DNA of 64,000 bases, taken from NCBI GenBank assembly GCA_001899445.1, contig MPOA01000001.1:1-64000 (forward strand), written 5' to 3'. Source of the DNA: Candidatus Desulfopertinax cowenii (GTDB lineage Bacteria; Bacillota; Desulfotomaculia; Desulfotomaculales; Desulforudaceae). The position numbers and the translations under genes were made by a program. Under the pieces are notes generated by a model. It was given only the letters and a program-made list of their open reading frames with translations. It made no database searches and was not told the origin of the DNA. Positions 44,069 through 52,724 of the stretch are shown piece after piece; position 1 is the first letter of the stretch, and each line of letters opens with the position of its first letter.

Positions 44069-44874
44069 AAACCATCGTCCACGACCTGCGCCGCCGCCTC
44101 GTCGGCCGGGTGATCCAACGCGTGACGGTCATCCTGCCCAAAGTGGTGGCCGCCCCGGCGCCGGAGGAGTTCGCCCGGCTACTCGCCGGTCGGGAAATTA
44201 CCGGCCTTGGCCGTCGGGGCAAGTACCTCCTGGTGGATCTCGCCGGCGGTTGGGCACTGGTGATCCACCTGCGCATGACCGGCCAACTGGTCTACAGCGC
44301 TAAAGCCCGAACTTTCCCAAAACATACCCACCTGGTGTTTTACCTGGATCGCGGCGCGCTTCGGTTCACCGACCTGCGTCAGTTCGGGCGGGTGCACCTG
44401 GTGCCGGTACGGGAACTGGACCGCGTCCCAGGCCTTCGCAAACTCGGAGTGGAACCGTTGGGACCGGAATTCAAGGAGCACGAATTCATCAGCCGCCTGC
44501 AGCGTTCCCGGCGGATGATCAAACCTCTGCTTCTGGACCAGGCCTTCCTGGCCGGACTGGGGAACATTTATACTGACGAAGCGCTGCACCGGGCCGGCAT
44601 CTACCCCGAAAGGATCGCCGCCGGATTGGACGCCCGCGAGGCCCGCGCCCTGTACCGGGCGATCCGGGAGGTGCTAGCGGAGGGCATCTCCTTCCGGGGC
44701 ACCAGCGTGCAGCACTACGTGGACGGCGCCGGGCAACCGGGCTGGTTCCAGAATATTCTGCGGGTTTACGGCAAGCGGGGCGTACCCTGCCCCACCTGCG
44801 GCACGCCGGTGGAGCGTATCCGTTGCGGCGGGCGCAGCACTCACTACTGCCCGACCTGCCAACCGCGTATCTAG
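44047..44874 (+). CDS. mutM: Formamidopyrimidine-DNA glycosylase
   Basis: The 275-residue bifunctional glycosylase/AP lyase removes oxidised purines such as 8-oxoguanine. It starts with the catalytic MPELPEVETI (Pro2, Glu3), has the lysine-containing KHTHLVFYL loop and the helix-two-turn-helix LLDQAFLAGLGNIYTDEALHRAGI. It ends with a CxxC-x16-CxxC zinc finger (CPTCGTP, then YCPTCQ). Its start lies within the last codons of polA, a conserved pairing that couples two repair enzymes. Confidence 0.96.
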   Translation: MPELPEVETIVHDLRRRLVGRVIQRVTVILPKVVAAPAPEEFARLLAGREITGLGRRGKYLLVDLAGGWALVIHLRMTGQLVYSAKARTFPKHTHLVFYLDRGALRFTDLRQFGRVHLVPVRELDRVPGLRKLGVEPLGPEFKEHEFISRLQRSRRMIKPLLLDQAFLAGLGNIYTDEALHRAGIYPERIAAGLDAREARALYRAIREVLAEGISFRGTSVQHYVDGAGQPGWFQNILRVYGKRGVPCPTCGTPVERIRCGGRSTHYCPTCQPRI

Positions 44875-44932
44875 GCACCAAAGAAACTCCCCTTCCATAC
44901 TCTAAACAGAGAAGCGCTGGGGAGGGGAAAAC

Positions 44933-45544
44933 TTGGAACTGTTAGCGCTGTTCATCTTCGGGATCGCGTTGAGCCTGGACGGCTTCGGCGCCGGCCTCGC
45001 TTACGGACTGCGTCGGATCAGGGTTCCCATAACTTCTATGCTGATCATCAGCCTGACCTCGGGCGCGGCGATCAGCGCCTCGTTGGTCCTGGGGCACCTG
45101 GCCACCCAGGGCATCGCGCCGGACCTGGCTCGGCACCTGGGCGGTTGGCTCTTGATTTTTCTCGGGCTGTGGATCTTGCTCCAGGCCCTACGCCGTTCTA
45201 CCGAACGAATCCTACGGCTGCGGATTCCGCAGTTGGGCATAGTGGTCCAGGTGTTACTGGAACCGCTGGAAGCCGACATGGATAATTCCGGCTGCATCTC
45301 CCCCAGGGAGGCCGTGGTCCTGGGCATCGCGCTGGCTCTGGACGCGTTTGCGGCCGGTTTCGCCATCGCCCTGTCCGGACTGTTCACCGTGTTCGTGCCA
45401 CTGTTCGTGGTTGCAGGGCTGTTCATTCTGCTGAACCTGGGCATGGCGATGAGCCAACGCTCGGCTCTCTTCCTGAGCAGCAAGGTCAATCTCCTGCCCG
45501 GCTGCCTGCTTATCGCCCTGGGGGTTTTTCGCACTTTCATTTAA
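44933..45544 (+). CDS. ytaF: Sporulation membrane protein YtaF (MntP-like)
   Basis: The 203-residue product has six membrane segments in two repeats, each with a D-containing motif (ALSLDGFGAGLAYGLR and ALALDAFAAGFAIALS) as in the MntP Mn2+ exporter fold. YtaF homologues lie between mutM/polA and coaE in spore formers, as here. The start is TTG, preceded by GGGGAGGGG. Its transport role is inferred from fold only. Confidence 0.85.
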   Translation: MELLALFIFGIALSLDGFGAGLAYGLRRIRVPITSMLIISLTSGAAISASLVLGHLATQGIAPDLARHLGGWLLIFLGLWILLQALRRSTERILRLRIPQLGIVVQVLLEPLEADMDNSGCISPREAVVLGIALALDAFAAGFAIALSGLFTVFVPLFVVAGLFILLNLGMAMSQRSALFLSSKVNLLPGCLLIALGVFRTFI

Positions 45545-45620
45545 CAAGCGGTCAAGCGCTTCCTTGAACGGCTATTTGCGCGGTAAGCATTTTTGCCCGG
45601 GGATAAGGAGGGGGAAAATC

Positions 45621-46211
45621 GTGAAAGTCATCGGTCTCACCGGCGATGCCGGTAGCGGCAAGAGTACCGTTGCCCGAATACTTAAGGATCTCGGCGCCGC
45701 TGTAATCGACGCCGACCAGGTCGCCCGCACCCTCACCGTTCCGGGCTCCCCGGTGCTGAACGAAATCGTCGGGACCTTCGGTGAGGAAGTGCTGAACCCC
45801 GACGGCACATTGGACAGGCCCCGACTGGCCGCCCGGGTGTTCGCCGCTCCGGAGGACCGGGCCCGGCTGAACCAGATCACCCACCCTCCGGTACTGGCAA
45901 TTTTAAAACGCGAAATCAACCGGGTTCGGCGGGGCCGTGGGGTTTTGGTGGTGGAGATACCCCTATTGCTGGAAACCGGTATGCAGTCTTTGGTCGACGA
46001 AATCTGGGTGGTCACCGCCGACCGACCCGTGAAACTGGCCCGCCTGGAGGCACGGGGGGTGAATCCAGAACTGGCCGCGCGCATCCTGGCCGCTCAGATG
46101 CCCCAGGAGGAGAAAATCAAACATGCCCACCGGATCATCGACAATAATGGCTCCTTGACAAGCACCAGGGAGCAGGTTATAAAGTATTGGACCGAACTTG
46201 AGGCGGAGTGA
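45621..46211 (+). CDS. coaE: Dephospho-CoA kinase
   Basis: The enzyme catalyses the last step of coenzyme A synthesis, phosphorylating the 3'-hydroxyl of dephospho-CoA. The GTG at 45621 follows AAGGAGGGGG. The 196-residue product shows the P-loop GDAGSGKST, ADQVAR, and VEIPLLLETGM. A longer in-frame extension upstream to 45564 lacks family likeness. Its last 14 bases overlap the next frame. Confidence 0.93.
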   Translation: MKVIGLTGDAGSGKSTVARILKDLGAAVIDADQVARTLTVPGSPVLNEIVGTFGEEVLNPDGTLDRPRLAARVFAAPEDRARLNQITHPPVLAILKREINRVRRGRGVLVVEIPLLLETGMQSLVDEIWVVTADRPVKLARLEARGVNPELAARILAAQMPQEEKIKHAHRIIDNNGSLTSTREQVIKYWTELEAE

Positions 46212-46764
46212 TGGGGGCTTGCGCAAGATCTGGTTTTTGCTGCTGCTAATCCTGCTCCTCGTCGTGGCCTTCAACGCCGAGCGGATCGGACGGCATTATT
46301 ATCCCTTCCCGCACCAGGAAATGATTTTTTACTACGCCCACCGGCACAACCTGGACCCCTACCTGTTGGCCGCCCTGATCAAGACCGAAAGCAATTTTCG
46401 GGTCGATGCCGAGTCCTCCAGGGGTGCCTTGGGACTGATGCAGATCATGCCCGACACCAGCCGGTGGATCGCCGAACAACTCGGTCGGGAGGAGTTCGAT
46501 CCCCGGCAACTGACCGATCCCGAAATCAATCTGATGTTCGGCAGCTGGTACCTGGCCCACCTGTTCGAGGAATTCGGCCACGACCCCATCTTGGTCCTGG
46601 CCGCATACAACGGCGGACGCGGAAACGTCCACGCCTGGCTTCGCGATGCCCGCTGGACCGGGGAAGCCAAGACCCTGGAACAGATTCCTTTCCCGGAAAC
46701 TCGTCAGTTCGTGAGAAAAGTCCTCCTGAACTACCGAATCTACAACTTCCTTTACCGTAACTAA
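46198..46764 (+). CDS. Lytic transglycosylase (SLT domain)
   Basis: The 188-residue membrane-anchored murein hydrolase cuts between muramic acid and glucosamine. One membrane helix (about 10-26) is followed by an SLT domain with catalytic glutamate in IKTESNFRVDAES, the GALGLMQIMP motif and AAYNGG. It starts within the end of coaE; TTG at 46198 and TTG at 46219 are both possible starts. This is the last gene of the polA operon. Confidence 0.88.
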   Translation: MRRSDGGLRKIWFLLLLILLLVVAFNAERIGRHYYPFPHQEMIFYYAHRHNLDPYLLAALIKTESNFRVDAESSRGALGLMQIMPDTSRWIAEQLGREEFDPRQLTDPEINLMFGSWYLAHLFEEFGHDPILVLAAYNGGRGNVHAWLRDARWTGEAKTLEQIPFPETRQFVRKVLLNYRIYNFLYRN

Positions 46765-46766
46765 CT

Positions 46767-46848
46767 AGATTCCGCTGAAAAAGTCTATTTCCACACCGTT
46801 TGCTGTGCTTGGTATTATCTCCGGCTACTCGGGTCCGCGCTAAGGGTC
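46767..46848. mobile_element. MITE-like element, copy 2 (one end)
   Basis: About 80 bases match the right end of the 9197-9437 element in inverted orientation with some six differences, starting with the same terminal repeat AGATTCCGCTGAAAAAG. After position 46848 the sequences diverge, so this copy is truncated or decayed. It sits between the lytic transglycosylase and ileS stops. Confidence 0.65.
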
Positions 46849-46890
46849 GAAATGCGGAGCCGACATAAGGCCGCAAATCGCAGCCGAAAA

Positions 46891-49689
46891 TCATGCATTC
46901 AGAATATGCTCCTGAATTACCCTAGCGCAACGGGGGCAGAGATCCGGGTGTTCCTCGTCAACCCCGGTTTCGGCGTAGGTCCAACAGCGCACGCACTTCG
47001 TCCCGGGAGCCCGGCGCACCGCCACCCGTAGGTCCAGCAGGGACCCGGCGACCGCGTCGTCCGGCACCCCTTCGACCGCCGGAACGATCCGGACGGACGA
47101 AGTTAAGAAGATCGGCCGGAGCTGGAATTCATTCTCCCGGAGGAATTCCAGGAGTTCTCCATCCGCATAGAGCACCACTTCGGCTTCCAGGGAATCCCGG
47201 ATCAGCTTTTCCTGGCGGGCACCTTCCAGCACCCGAAGCACGTCCTGCCGCACCGTCAGGAGCCGTTCCCAGCGTCGCTCCAGTTCGTCGTTCAAGTACT
47301 CCGGGTTCGGCTCCGGCATTTCCAACAGCTGAACGCTCGGTGGTTTCTTGCCGTTCGCGGGGAAGTGCCGCCAGACTTCTTCGGTGGTAAACGCCAGTAC
47401 CGGTACCAGCAACCGGACCAGCGTGTCCAGAACGGCATACATTACGGTCTGGGCCGCCCGCCTGGTTAAAGCACCGGACAGTTCGCAGTACAGCCGGTCC
47501 TTGATAACGTTCAGGTAAAAGGCGCTCAGGTCAGTAACGCAGTAGTTATAAACGGTATGGTACACCAGGTGGTACTCGTATTCCCGGTAGGCCTTGAGCA
47601 CCCGGTCGGTAACCCGCGTCAGCTTTGCCAGTGCATACCGGTCGAGTTCGGTCAGTTCGGTGTAGGTGACGGCGTCCCGCTCCGGGTCAAAATCGCTCAG
47701 GTTCCCCAGAAGAAATCGGAAGGTATTTCGGATCTTCCGGTAGGCTTCCGACAACTGTTTCAGGATCGCTGGCGACACCGCCAGGTCACCCCGGTAGTCG
47801 GCCGAACACACCCACAGCCGGAGGATATCGGCGCCCAGTTCCTTCAGCACCTCCGCCGGGTCAACCACGTTCCCAAGCGACTTGGACATCTTGCGTCCGT
47901 GCTCATCAACCACAAAGCCGTGCGTTAGCACCGCCCGGTACGGCGGCTTCCCGGCAACCGCCACGGAGGTGGTCAGTGAGGAGTTGAACCAGCCCCGGTG
48001 TTGGTCACTGCCCTCCAGGTACAGGTCCGCGGGCCAGCGCAGCTCGGGCCAGTAATCGGGCTGGGTGAGCACCCCCCAGTGGCTGGAACCCGAATCGAAC
48101 CAGACGTCCATGGTGTCCAGTTCCTTGGTGAAGCCCCCGTTCCCGCCGCAGTGGGGGCACTTCAGGTCCGGGGGTAGCAGTTCCTCCACTTCCCAGGCAT
48201 ACCAGATGTCCGAACCGTGCGTACGGAAAAGCTCTTTCAGGTACGCGATCGTCTTTTCGGTAATCACTTCCCGCGCGCAGGCGGCGCAATAAAAGATCGG
48301 AATCGGCACGCCCCAGAGCCGCTGCCGCGAAATGCACCAGTCACCGCGGCCGGCGACCATCCCGTATATCCGTTCGCGGCCCCAGTCCGGAATCCACTGC
48401 ACCTGCCCGATGGCTTCCAGCAACCGGTCGCGGAAACCATCGATCGAGGCGAACCACTGTTCGGTCGCCCGAAAGAACACCGGGTGCTTGCACCGCCAGC
48501 AATGCGGGTACTGGTGCCGGACCGAGGAATGTCCGACCAGTGCGCCGCGGTTCGCCAATTCCCGGATCACCACCGCGTTGGCGTCCAAGTAGAAATGCCC
48601 CTCCAGCTTCCCCGCCTCCGCGGTGAAGTAGCCCTTGCTGTTTATCGGCGAAATCACCGGCAGGCCGTAGCGCTGGCCGAGCGCGAAATCTTCCTCGCCG
48701 TGCCCGGGCGCAATATGCACACAACCGGTGCCTTGCTCCAAGGTGACGTACTCGTCCAGGACGACCACTGAGTTCCGGTCCACGAAGGGGTGCCGGCACA
48801 CCACACCCTCCAGTTCCTCACCCCGGTACTCCCGTTCCACCGCGGCCTGCGGGTCACCCAGCACCTCGCGGAAACTGTCGGCCAGCTCCCGGGCAACCAG
48901 ATAGTGCCGGCCGCCGCTGGACAGAAGCGCGTAGATAAACTCTGGGTGGAGGCAGATGGCCACGTTGGACGGAATGGTCCAGGGCGTGGTCGTCCAGATC
49001 ACGATCGCGGTTCCGGATTCGGGCAACAGTCCCCGCCCGTCGGCTACTGGGAAGGCGACGTAGATGGACGGGGATTTCTTTTCCGCGTACTCCACCTCGG
49101 CCTCGGCCAGCGCGGTCTCGCAGGTGGAACACCAATACACCGACTTCAGGCCTTTGTAAATGTACCCGCGCTTGGCCATTTCGCCGAAGATCTCGATTTG
49201 ACGGGTCTCAAAATGGGGTTGCAGGGTCAGGTACGGGTTGTCCCAGTCCCCCCGCACGCCCAGCCGCTTGAATTCTTCCCGCTGGATGTCCACAAACTGT
49301 AACGCGTAGTCCCGGCACCGCCGGCGGAACTCCACCGGATCGAGTTCGTGGCGCCGAATACCGAGTTGCTTGATGGCCTGCTGTTCAATAGGCAGACCGT
49401 GGGTATCCCACCCCGGAACAAAGGGAGCGTCGTAGCCGTCCATGGACTTGAACTTTACCACCATGTCCTTCAGCACCTTGTTCAGGACATGCCCCAGGTG
49501 AATATGGCCGTTGGCGTAGGGCGGCCCGTCGTGCAGGATGAACTTGGGACGCCCCGCGTTCTTGGCCTGCACCAACTGGTAAACGTTGATTTCGTCCCAG
49601 AACCTGAGAATCTCCGGCTCCCGCTTTGGCAGGTTCGCCCGCATCGGGAAATCGGTAGCGGGTAGATTCAGCGTTTTACTGTAATCCAT
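46891..49689 (-). CDS. ileS: Isoleucyl-tRNA synthetase
   Basis: From the ATG at 49689 (MDYSKTLNLP) the product has 932 residues. The class I HIGH motif is HLGH at 64-67, a CP1 editing domain spans about 180-400 (with WTTTPWTIPSN), KMSKS is in [12 protein letters not shown], and the C-terminal zinc finger is CVRCW...CPRC. This is the ordinary bacterial type. The T-box leader and its terminator precede it. Gene order with divIVA upstream matches the Bacillus ylm-divIVA-ileS cluster. Confidence 0.97.
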   Translation of the reverse strand: MDYSKTLNLPATDFPMRANLPKREPEILRFWDEINVYQLVQAKNAGRPKFILHDGPPYANGHIHLGHVLNKVLKDMVVKFKSMDGYDAPFVPGWDTHGLPIEQQAIKQLGIRRHELDPVEFRRRCRDYALQFVDIQREEFKRLGVRGDWDNPYLTLQPHFETRQIEIFGEMAKRGYIYKGLKSVYWCSTCETALAEAEVEYAEKKSPSIYVAFPVADGRGLLPESGTAIVIWTTTPWTIPSNVAICLHPEFIYALLSSGGRHYLVARELADSFREVLGDPQAAVEREYRGEELEGVVCRHPFVDRNSVVVLDEYVTLEQGTGCVHIAPGHGEEDFALGQRYGLPVISPINSKGYFTAEAGKLEGHFYLDANAVVIRELANRGALVGHSSVRHQYPHCWRCKHPVFFRATEQWFASIDGFRDRLLEAIGQVQWIPDWGRERIYGMVAGRGDWCISRQRLWGVPIPIFYCAACAREVITEKTIAYLKELFRTHGSDIWYAWEVEELLPPDLKCPHCGGNGGFTKELDTMDVWFDSGSSHWGVLTQPDYWPELRWPADLYLEGSDQHRGWFNSSLTTSVAVAGKPPYRAVLTHGFVVDEHGRKMSKSLGNVVDPAEVLKELGADILRLWVCSADYRGDLAVSPAILKQLSEAYRKIRNTFRFLLGNLSDFDPERDAVTYTELTELDRYALAKLTRVTDRVLKAYREYEYHLVYHTVYNYCVTDLSAFYLNVIKDRLYCELSGALTRRAAQTVMYAVLDTLVRLLVPVLAFTTEEVWRHFPANGKKPPSVQLLEMPEPNPEYLNDELERRWERLLTVRQDVLRVLEGARQEKLIRDSLEAEVVLYADGELLEFLRENEFQLRPIFLTSSVRIVPAVEGVPDDAVAGSLLDLRVAVRRAPGTKCVRCWTYAETGVDEEHPDLCPRCARVIQEHILNA

Positions 49690-49720
49690 TGGTTTCCTCC
49701 TTGCTTCGTAACGGAATCTC

Positions 49721-49996
49721 AAAACAAAAACCCCTGCGCCCCAAGGGGCGAGAGGTCTTCCCGCGGTACCACCCTAATGCGCCGCCCGAGTCTTTTTGAC
49801 CGCAACGGCCTCTGGGCTGGATAACGGCAGCAACCGGCAAGGCTTAATGGGAAGGTTACGGCAACCTCCGTTCAGCCTGCGCCTCGCGGGCGATTTTCAC
49901 CAAAATTCGGTACCCGGCTCCCACCGTCCCGGGCTCGCTGAAAACCGCTGGTTTCGGCTACTCTTCCCGGTCATCGGCCGCTTTTCGCATCCTACC
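49721..49996 (-). promoter_or_regulatory. T-box riboswitch of ileS
   Basis: The leader holds the T-box sequence GGGTGGTACCGCGGG (complement of 49760-49774). A terminator stem CGCCCC/GGGGCG follows, with the U-rich run TTTTTGTTTT (49721-49750). An AGAGTA-type stem I motif lies near the 5' end, and an ATC (49892-49894) is a candidate isoleucine specifier. Uncharged tRNA-Ile should raise ileS read-through. Confidence 0.88.
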
Positions 49997-50001
49997 GCAT
50001 T

Positions 50002-50030
50002 ATTATATTTAAAGTGCACTGGTCCGTCAA
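50002..50030 (-). promoter_or_regulatory. Promoter of ileS
   Basis: On the minus strand TTGACG (50025-50030) is followed by 17 bases and TATAAT (50002-50007), directly before the T-box leader. Confidence 0.85.
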
Positions 50031-50047
50031 CTTCCGCAATTCATCCC

Positions 50048-50497
50048 CTATCCCAGCAGCACCCCCACCACCGGAACTGTCGGGTCCTCCTCCCTCAGCC
50101 GGGCCACGTTAAGCTCGGGGTGAGGCTTTAGGTCCACAACCCCCACGTAGGCTTCCCAGAAGCGGAAGAGAACCTCCCGCTCAGTACCGACCACCACGCC
50201 TTCCCACCGCCGTCCGAAGGAGTTCGCAAAAGCCGCCTTGATCTCGGCCAATTCCGCATCTTCCGGGACCTCCGTCCAAACGCCCGCCACCTTCCCCGCC
50301 GCAACCACGACGTGTGGCAGGACTCAAGTAGGGGTGCAAAAGTAAAAGGGCAACCCTTCACCGCCCGCGTCGAAAACACGGCGGACTGCTGCCAACTTTT
50401 CCCGGTCGCCGCTGCCAAAGACCGCGAGGCCGTGTACCCGCACAGCAGCAAACGCCGCTGATAAGTCCATGCAGGTAACGGTACCGACCAGAATCAC
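50048..50497 (-). pseudogene. Hypothetical gene interrupted by an in-frame TGA
   Basis: One frame runs from the GTG at 50497 (GGGAGGGG upstream) to 50048 and would encode 149 residues, broken only by TGA at codon 58 (50324-50326). Both halves look coding: MILVGTVTCMDLSAAF... before and AGKVAGVWTEVPEDAELAE...GVVDLKPHPELNV after. I do not know the family. The break could be a nonsense mutation or, less likely, a selenocysteine codon. The GTG overlaps the stop of the upstream frame by the GTGA pattern, so the two were a coupled pair. Confidence 0.5.
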
Positions 50498-50815
50498 CGT
50501 CTTTTACACCCCTCTCTATTGCCAGGCTCTAACCGGGCGGATCGGACAAGCTCTCGCGCCAAATCCGCCTCTCCCCGCGCCCGCAACTCTTTCACCACTT
50601 CTGGAAGACGGCGCCCGCTAACCTTCCCGCTCAGAACCCGCGTCAACGCTTCCCGCAGCCCTGCAGGTAAATTTTCCCAGTCGGCTTCCGTGAGGTAGTC
50701 CAGCCGGCAGTACGCTCCCGTCCGGTAAGCTGTTATTATCACCACCCCCGCTTCCGCGAGAGCCAATCACAATCTGGTTGTAACCGCCCTCGTGCGCAAA
50801 ATCAGCAATTTTCAC
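50494..50815 (-). pseudogene. Hypothetical gene, probably frameshifted
   Basis: The first 16 codons from the GTG at 50815 (MKIADFAHEGGYNQIV) read in one frame. The rest, from about 50766 (LALAEAGVVIITAYRTGAYC...LTEADWENLP), reads in another, open to 50494. Joined, they form a 100-or-so-residue protein, ending ELVRSARLEPGNREGC. A single-base shift near 50766 is the simplest reading; alternatively a shorter gene starts at the TTG at 50766. Family unknown. It is translationally coupled to the following damaged gene. Confidence 0.45.
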
Positions 50816-50830
50816 CCACGAAAGAAACTA

Positions 50831-50847
50831 AGGGCCTTGCTGGCCCT
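50831..50847 (-). terminator. Hairpin after divIVA
   Basis: On the minus strand AGGGCC and GGCCCT pair around AGCAA, followed by TTAGTTTCTTTC. It is a plausible weak terminator between divIVA and the damaged hypothetical pair. Confidence 0.45.
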
Positions 50848-50954
50848 ACTATCCACCGGAGGCGTGGTAATCCAAACTCGCTCGAATACCTCCTCCCGCC
50901 CGCCCGATACCTGAATTTAGGCACGACGTCAAGCCACTCGAAAGCCGTTGACGT

Positions 50955-51593
50955 TCAGGCCAGCCTGGCTTCTCTTTCCGCTTCGCTGTCCTCGGCATCC
51001 TTCTCTTCCTCATTTCGCTTGGCGGTTACGGTGTGTACCTCCCTTGCGATTCCGTGTTCCTCATCATCGAGCAGGGCCAGCTGGGCTTCCAGAAAAGACC
51101 GGAACTTCGCCCGGAACACCTTCACCTGTTTTTCGATCTCCTGATATTCACGGAGCAGCTGGTCCACGCGCCGGTGCGCCTCTTCCAGACTGTGTTCGGC
51201 CTGCTGGTGCGCCCTCCGGAGCAGTTCCTCCGCGCGCCGTTCTGCTTCGGCAATCGTCTGCTCCGCGGTCCGAGCCGCGTCGCGCGTGATCTGCCCGGCC
51301 TGGGCATGGGCCTCCTGCAGGATGACTTCCGCTTCCTTCTCCACGTTGTGCTTCAGTTCCTGGGCGTTCTTCTGCGCAAACACCATGGTCTGCTTCAAGG
51401 CGTCCTCGATTTCCTGGTAACGCGCAATGTTTTGCTCCGACCTTTCCACCAGGTCCTGCAGCCTCGCGTTTTCCTTGATCAGCTCCTCCACGGTGACAAT
51501 CACCTGATCCAGGAAGGCGTCCACCTCTTGTTCATCGTACCCCCGGAAACAACGCCGGAACTCCTTTTTCCTGATCTCCAACGGTGTCAGCAA
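50955..51593 (-). CDS. divIVA: DivIVA family cell-division protein
   Basis: From the TTG at 51593 the product has 212 residues. The N-terminal membrane-curvature domain is TPLEIRKKEFRRCFRGYDEQEVDAFLDQV, read here as TPLEIRKKEF then GYDEQEVDAFLD. A coiled coil fills the rest to about 185, and an acidic tail follows. DivIVA marks septa and poles and helps position the chromosome in sporulation. It is the last intact gene of the yggS-sepF-proC-yggT-divIVA run; ylmH, usual here in Bacillus, is absent. Confidence 0.9.
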   Translation of the reverse strand: MLTPLEIRKKEFRRCFRGYDEQEVDAFLDQVIVTVEELIKENARLQDLVERSEQNIARYQEIEDALKQTMVFAQKNAQELKHNVEKEAEVILQEAHAQAGQITRDAARTAEQTIAEAERRAEELLRRAHQQAEHSLEEAHRRVDQLLREYQEIEKQVKVFRAKFRSFLEAQLALLDDEEHGIAREVHTVTAKRNEEEKDAEDSEAEREARLA

Positions 51594-51624
51594 GACAACC
51601 CCCCCCCACACACACCAACCGGAA

Positions 51625-51888
51625 CTAGATTAACGATGTCAGCAGCGATATCACCAATCCCCGCAGTAATTGTAAAACCAGCAAAGCCGCAATGGGTGAC
51701 AGGTCAATCATCCCGAGCGGCGGGATCACCCGCCGGAAGATACCGAGATACGGCTCGGTCAGGTCGTAAATAAAGCGTACCGCCGGATGGTAAGGATTGT
51801 GTTTCACCCAGGAAAGCACGATTCTGGCGATAATTAGCCAGGTGTACACCATGAACGCCACGTTGACTACTTCGACGATAAAATTCAT
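51625..51888 (-). CDS. YggT family membrane protein
   Basis: The 87-residue product has two membrane helices (about 5-25 and 63-86) and a YggT-type core: ARIVLSWVKHNPYHPAVRFIYDLTEPYL and IDLSPIAALLVLQLL. The family (Bacillus YlmG) is linked to cell division or osmotic tolerance; the mechanism is unknown. It overlaps proC by four bases. Confidence 0.9.
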   Translation of the reverse strand: MNFIVEVVNVAFMVYTWLIIARIVLSWVKHNPYHPAVRFIYDLTEPYLGIFRRVIPPLGMIDLSPIAALLVLQLLRGLVISLLTSLI

Positions 51889-52712
51889 GATTCACCCCGC
51901 CTGTTAATTTCCCGGGCTTTTTCGGTCGCCCGCTCCACAGCCCGCTGCAGGCCGGCCCGCACGGCCGCCTCCTCCAGAACGAACAATCCGGCCGCAGTAG
52001 TTCCGCCCGGGGTAGTCACCATATCCTTCAACCGGCCCGGATGTTCACCCGTTTCCAGGATCATTTTCGCCGCCCCGTACATGGTCTGGGCAGCCAGGAC
52101 CATACTCACGTCCCGCGGCAACCCCATCCGGACCCCGCCGTCCGCCAGCGCTTCCAAAATCACGTACATGTAGGCCGGACCGCTGCCGCTCAGTCCGGTG
52201 ACCGCGTCCAGCAGTTTTTCCTCCACCTGGACCACCCGGCCCACCGCCTCCAGGATTGCCCGGGCCCGGCCCCCGTCCCGTAGCCCGGCAAACCGGCCCA
52301 GGCTGTAGGCGCTCGCCCCGGCACCAACCAACGCGGGCGTGTTGGGCATGACCCGCACCACCGGAATACCTTCTCCCAACCTTTCCTCGATAAAAGCCAA
52401 GCTGACCCCGGCCGCAATGCTAATGACCGTTTGGGAAGGGCGCAGGTGGGGCCTGATTTCGGCCAAAACCGCACTGATAACGTAGGGCTTGACGGCCAAA
52501 ATCAACGTATCGGCGAAATTGACCAAAGGCTTGTTTTCTTTCACGGTCCGGACCCCAAACTGGCGCTCCAGGTAGGCGCACCGCTCTTCCCGCACCTCGC
52601 TGATCATCAGGTCGGCAGGGGTAACGATCCCGGCCGCAAGCATGCCGCGGGCCAAGGCTTCTCCCATGGCGCCGCCGCCAGCAATGCCGATTTTTTGTAC
52701 TTCTGGGGCCAC
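51885..52712 (-). CDS. proC: Pyrroline-5-carboxylate reductase
   Basis: The enzyme makes proline from pyrroline-5-carboxylate with NAD(P)H. The 275-residue product has a Rossmann start (IGIAGGGAMGEALARGM), the VRVMPNTPALVGAG motif, a GLSGSGPAYMYVILEALADGGV stretch at the dimer core, and a helical C-terminus. ProC in this cell-division cluster is also seen in other Gram-positives. It starts 12 bases after sepF. Confidence 0.94.
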   Translation of the reverse strand: MAPEVQKIGIAGGGAMGEALARGMLAAGIVTPADLMISEVREERCAYLERQFGVRTVKENKPLVNFADTLILAVKPYVISAVLAEIRPHLRPSQTVISIAAGVSLAFIEERLGEGIPVVRVMPNTPALVGAGASAYSLGRFAGLRDGGRARAILEAVGRVVQVEEKLLDAVTGLSGSGPAYMYVILEALADGGVRMGLPRDVSMVLAAQTMYGAAKMILETGEHPGRLKDMVTTPGGTTAAGLFVLEEAAVRAGLQRAVERATEKAREINRRGES

Positions 52713-52724
52713 TTTTTCCCACCT

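Noticed and set aside
44885-44932. Anti-Shine-Dalgarno pairing (CTCCCC with GGGGAG) before ytaF
   Set aside because: Six base pairs across a 35-base loop in GC-rich DNA is easily chance.
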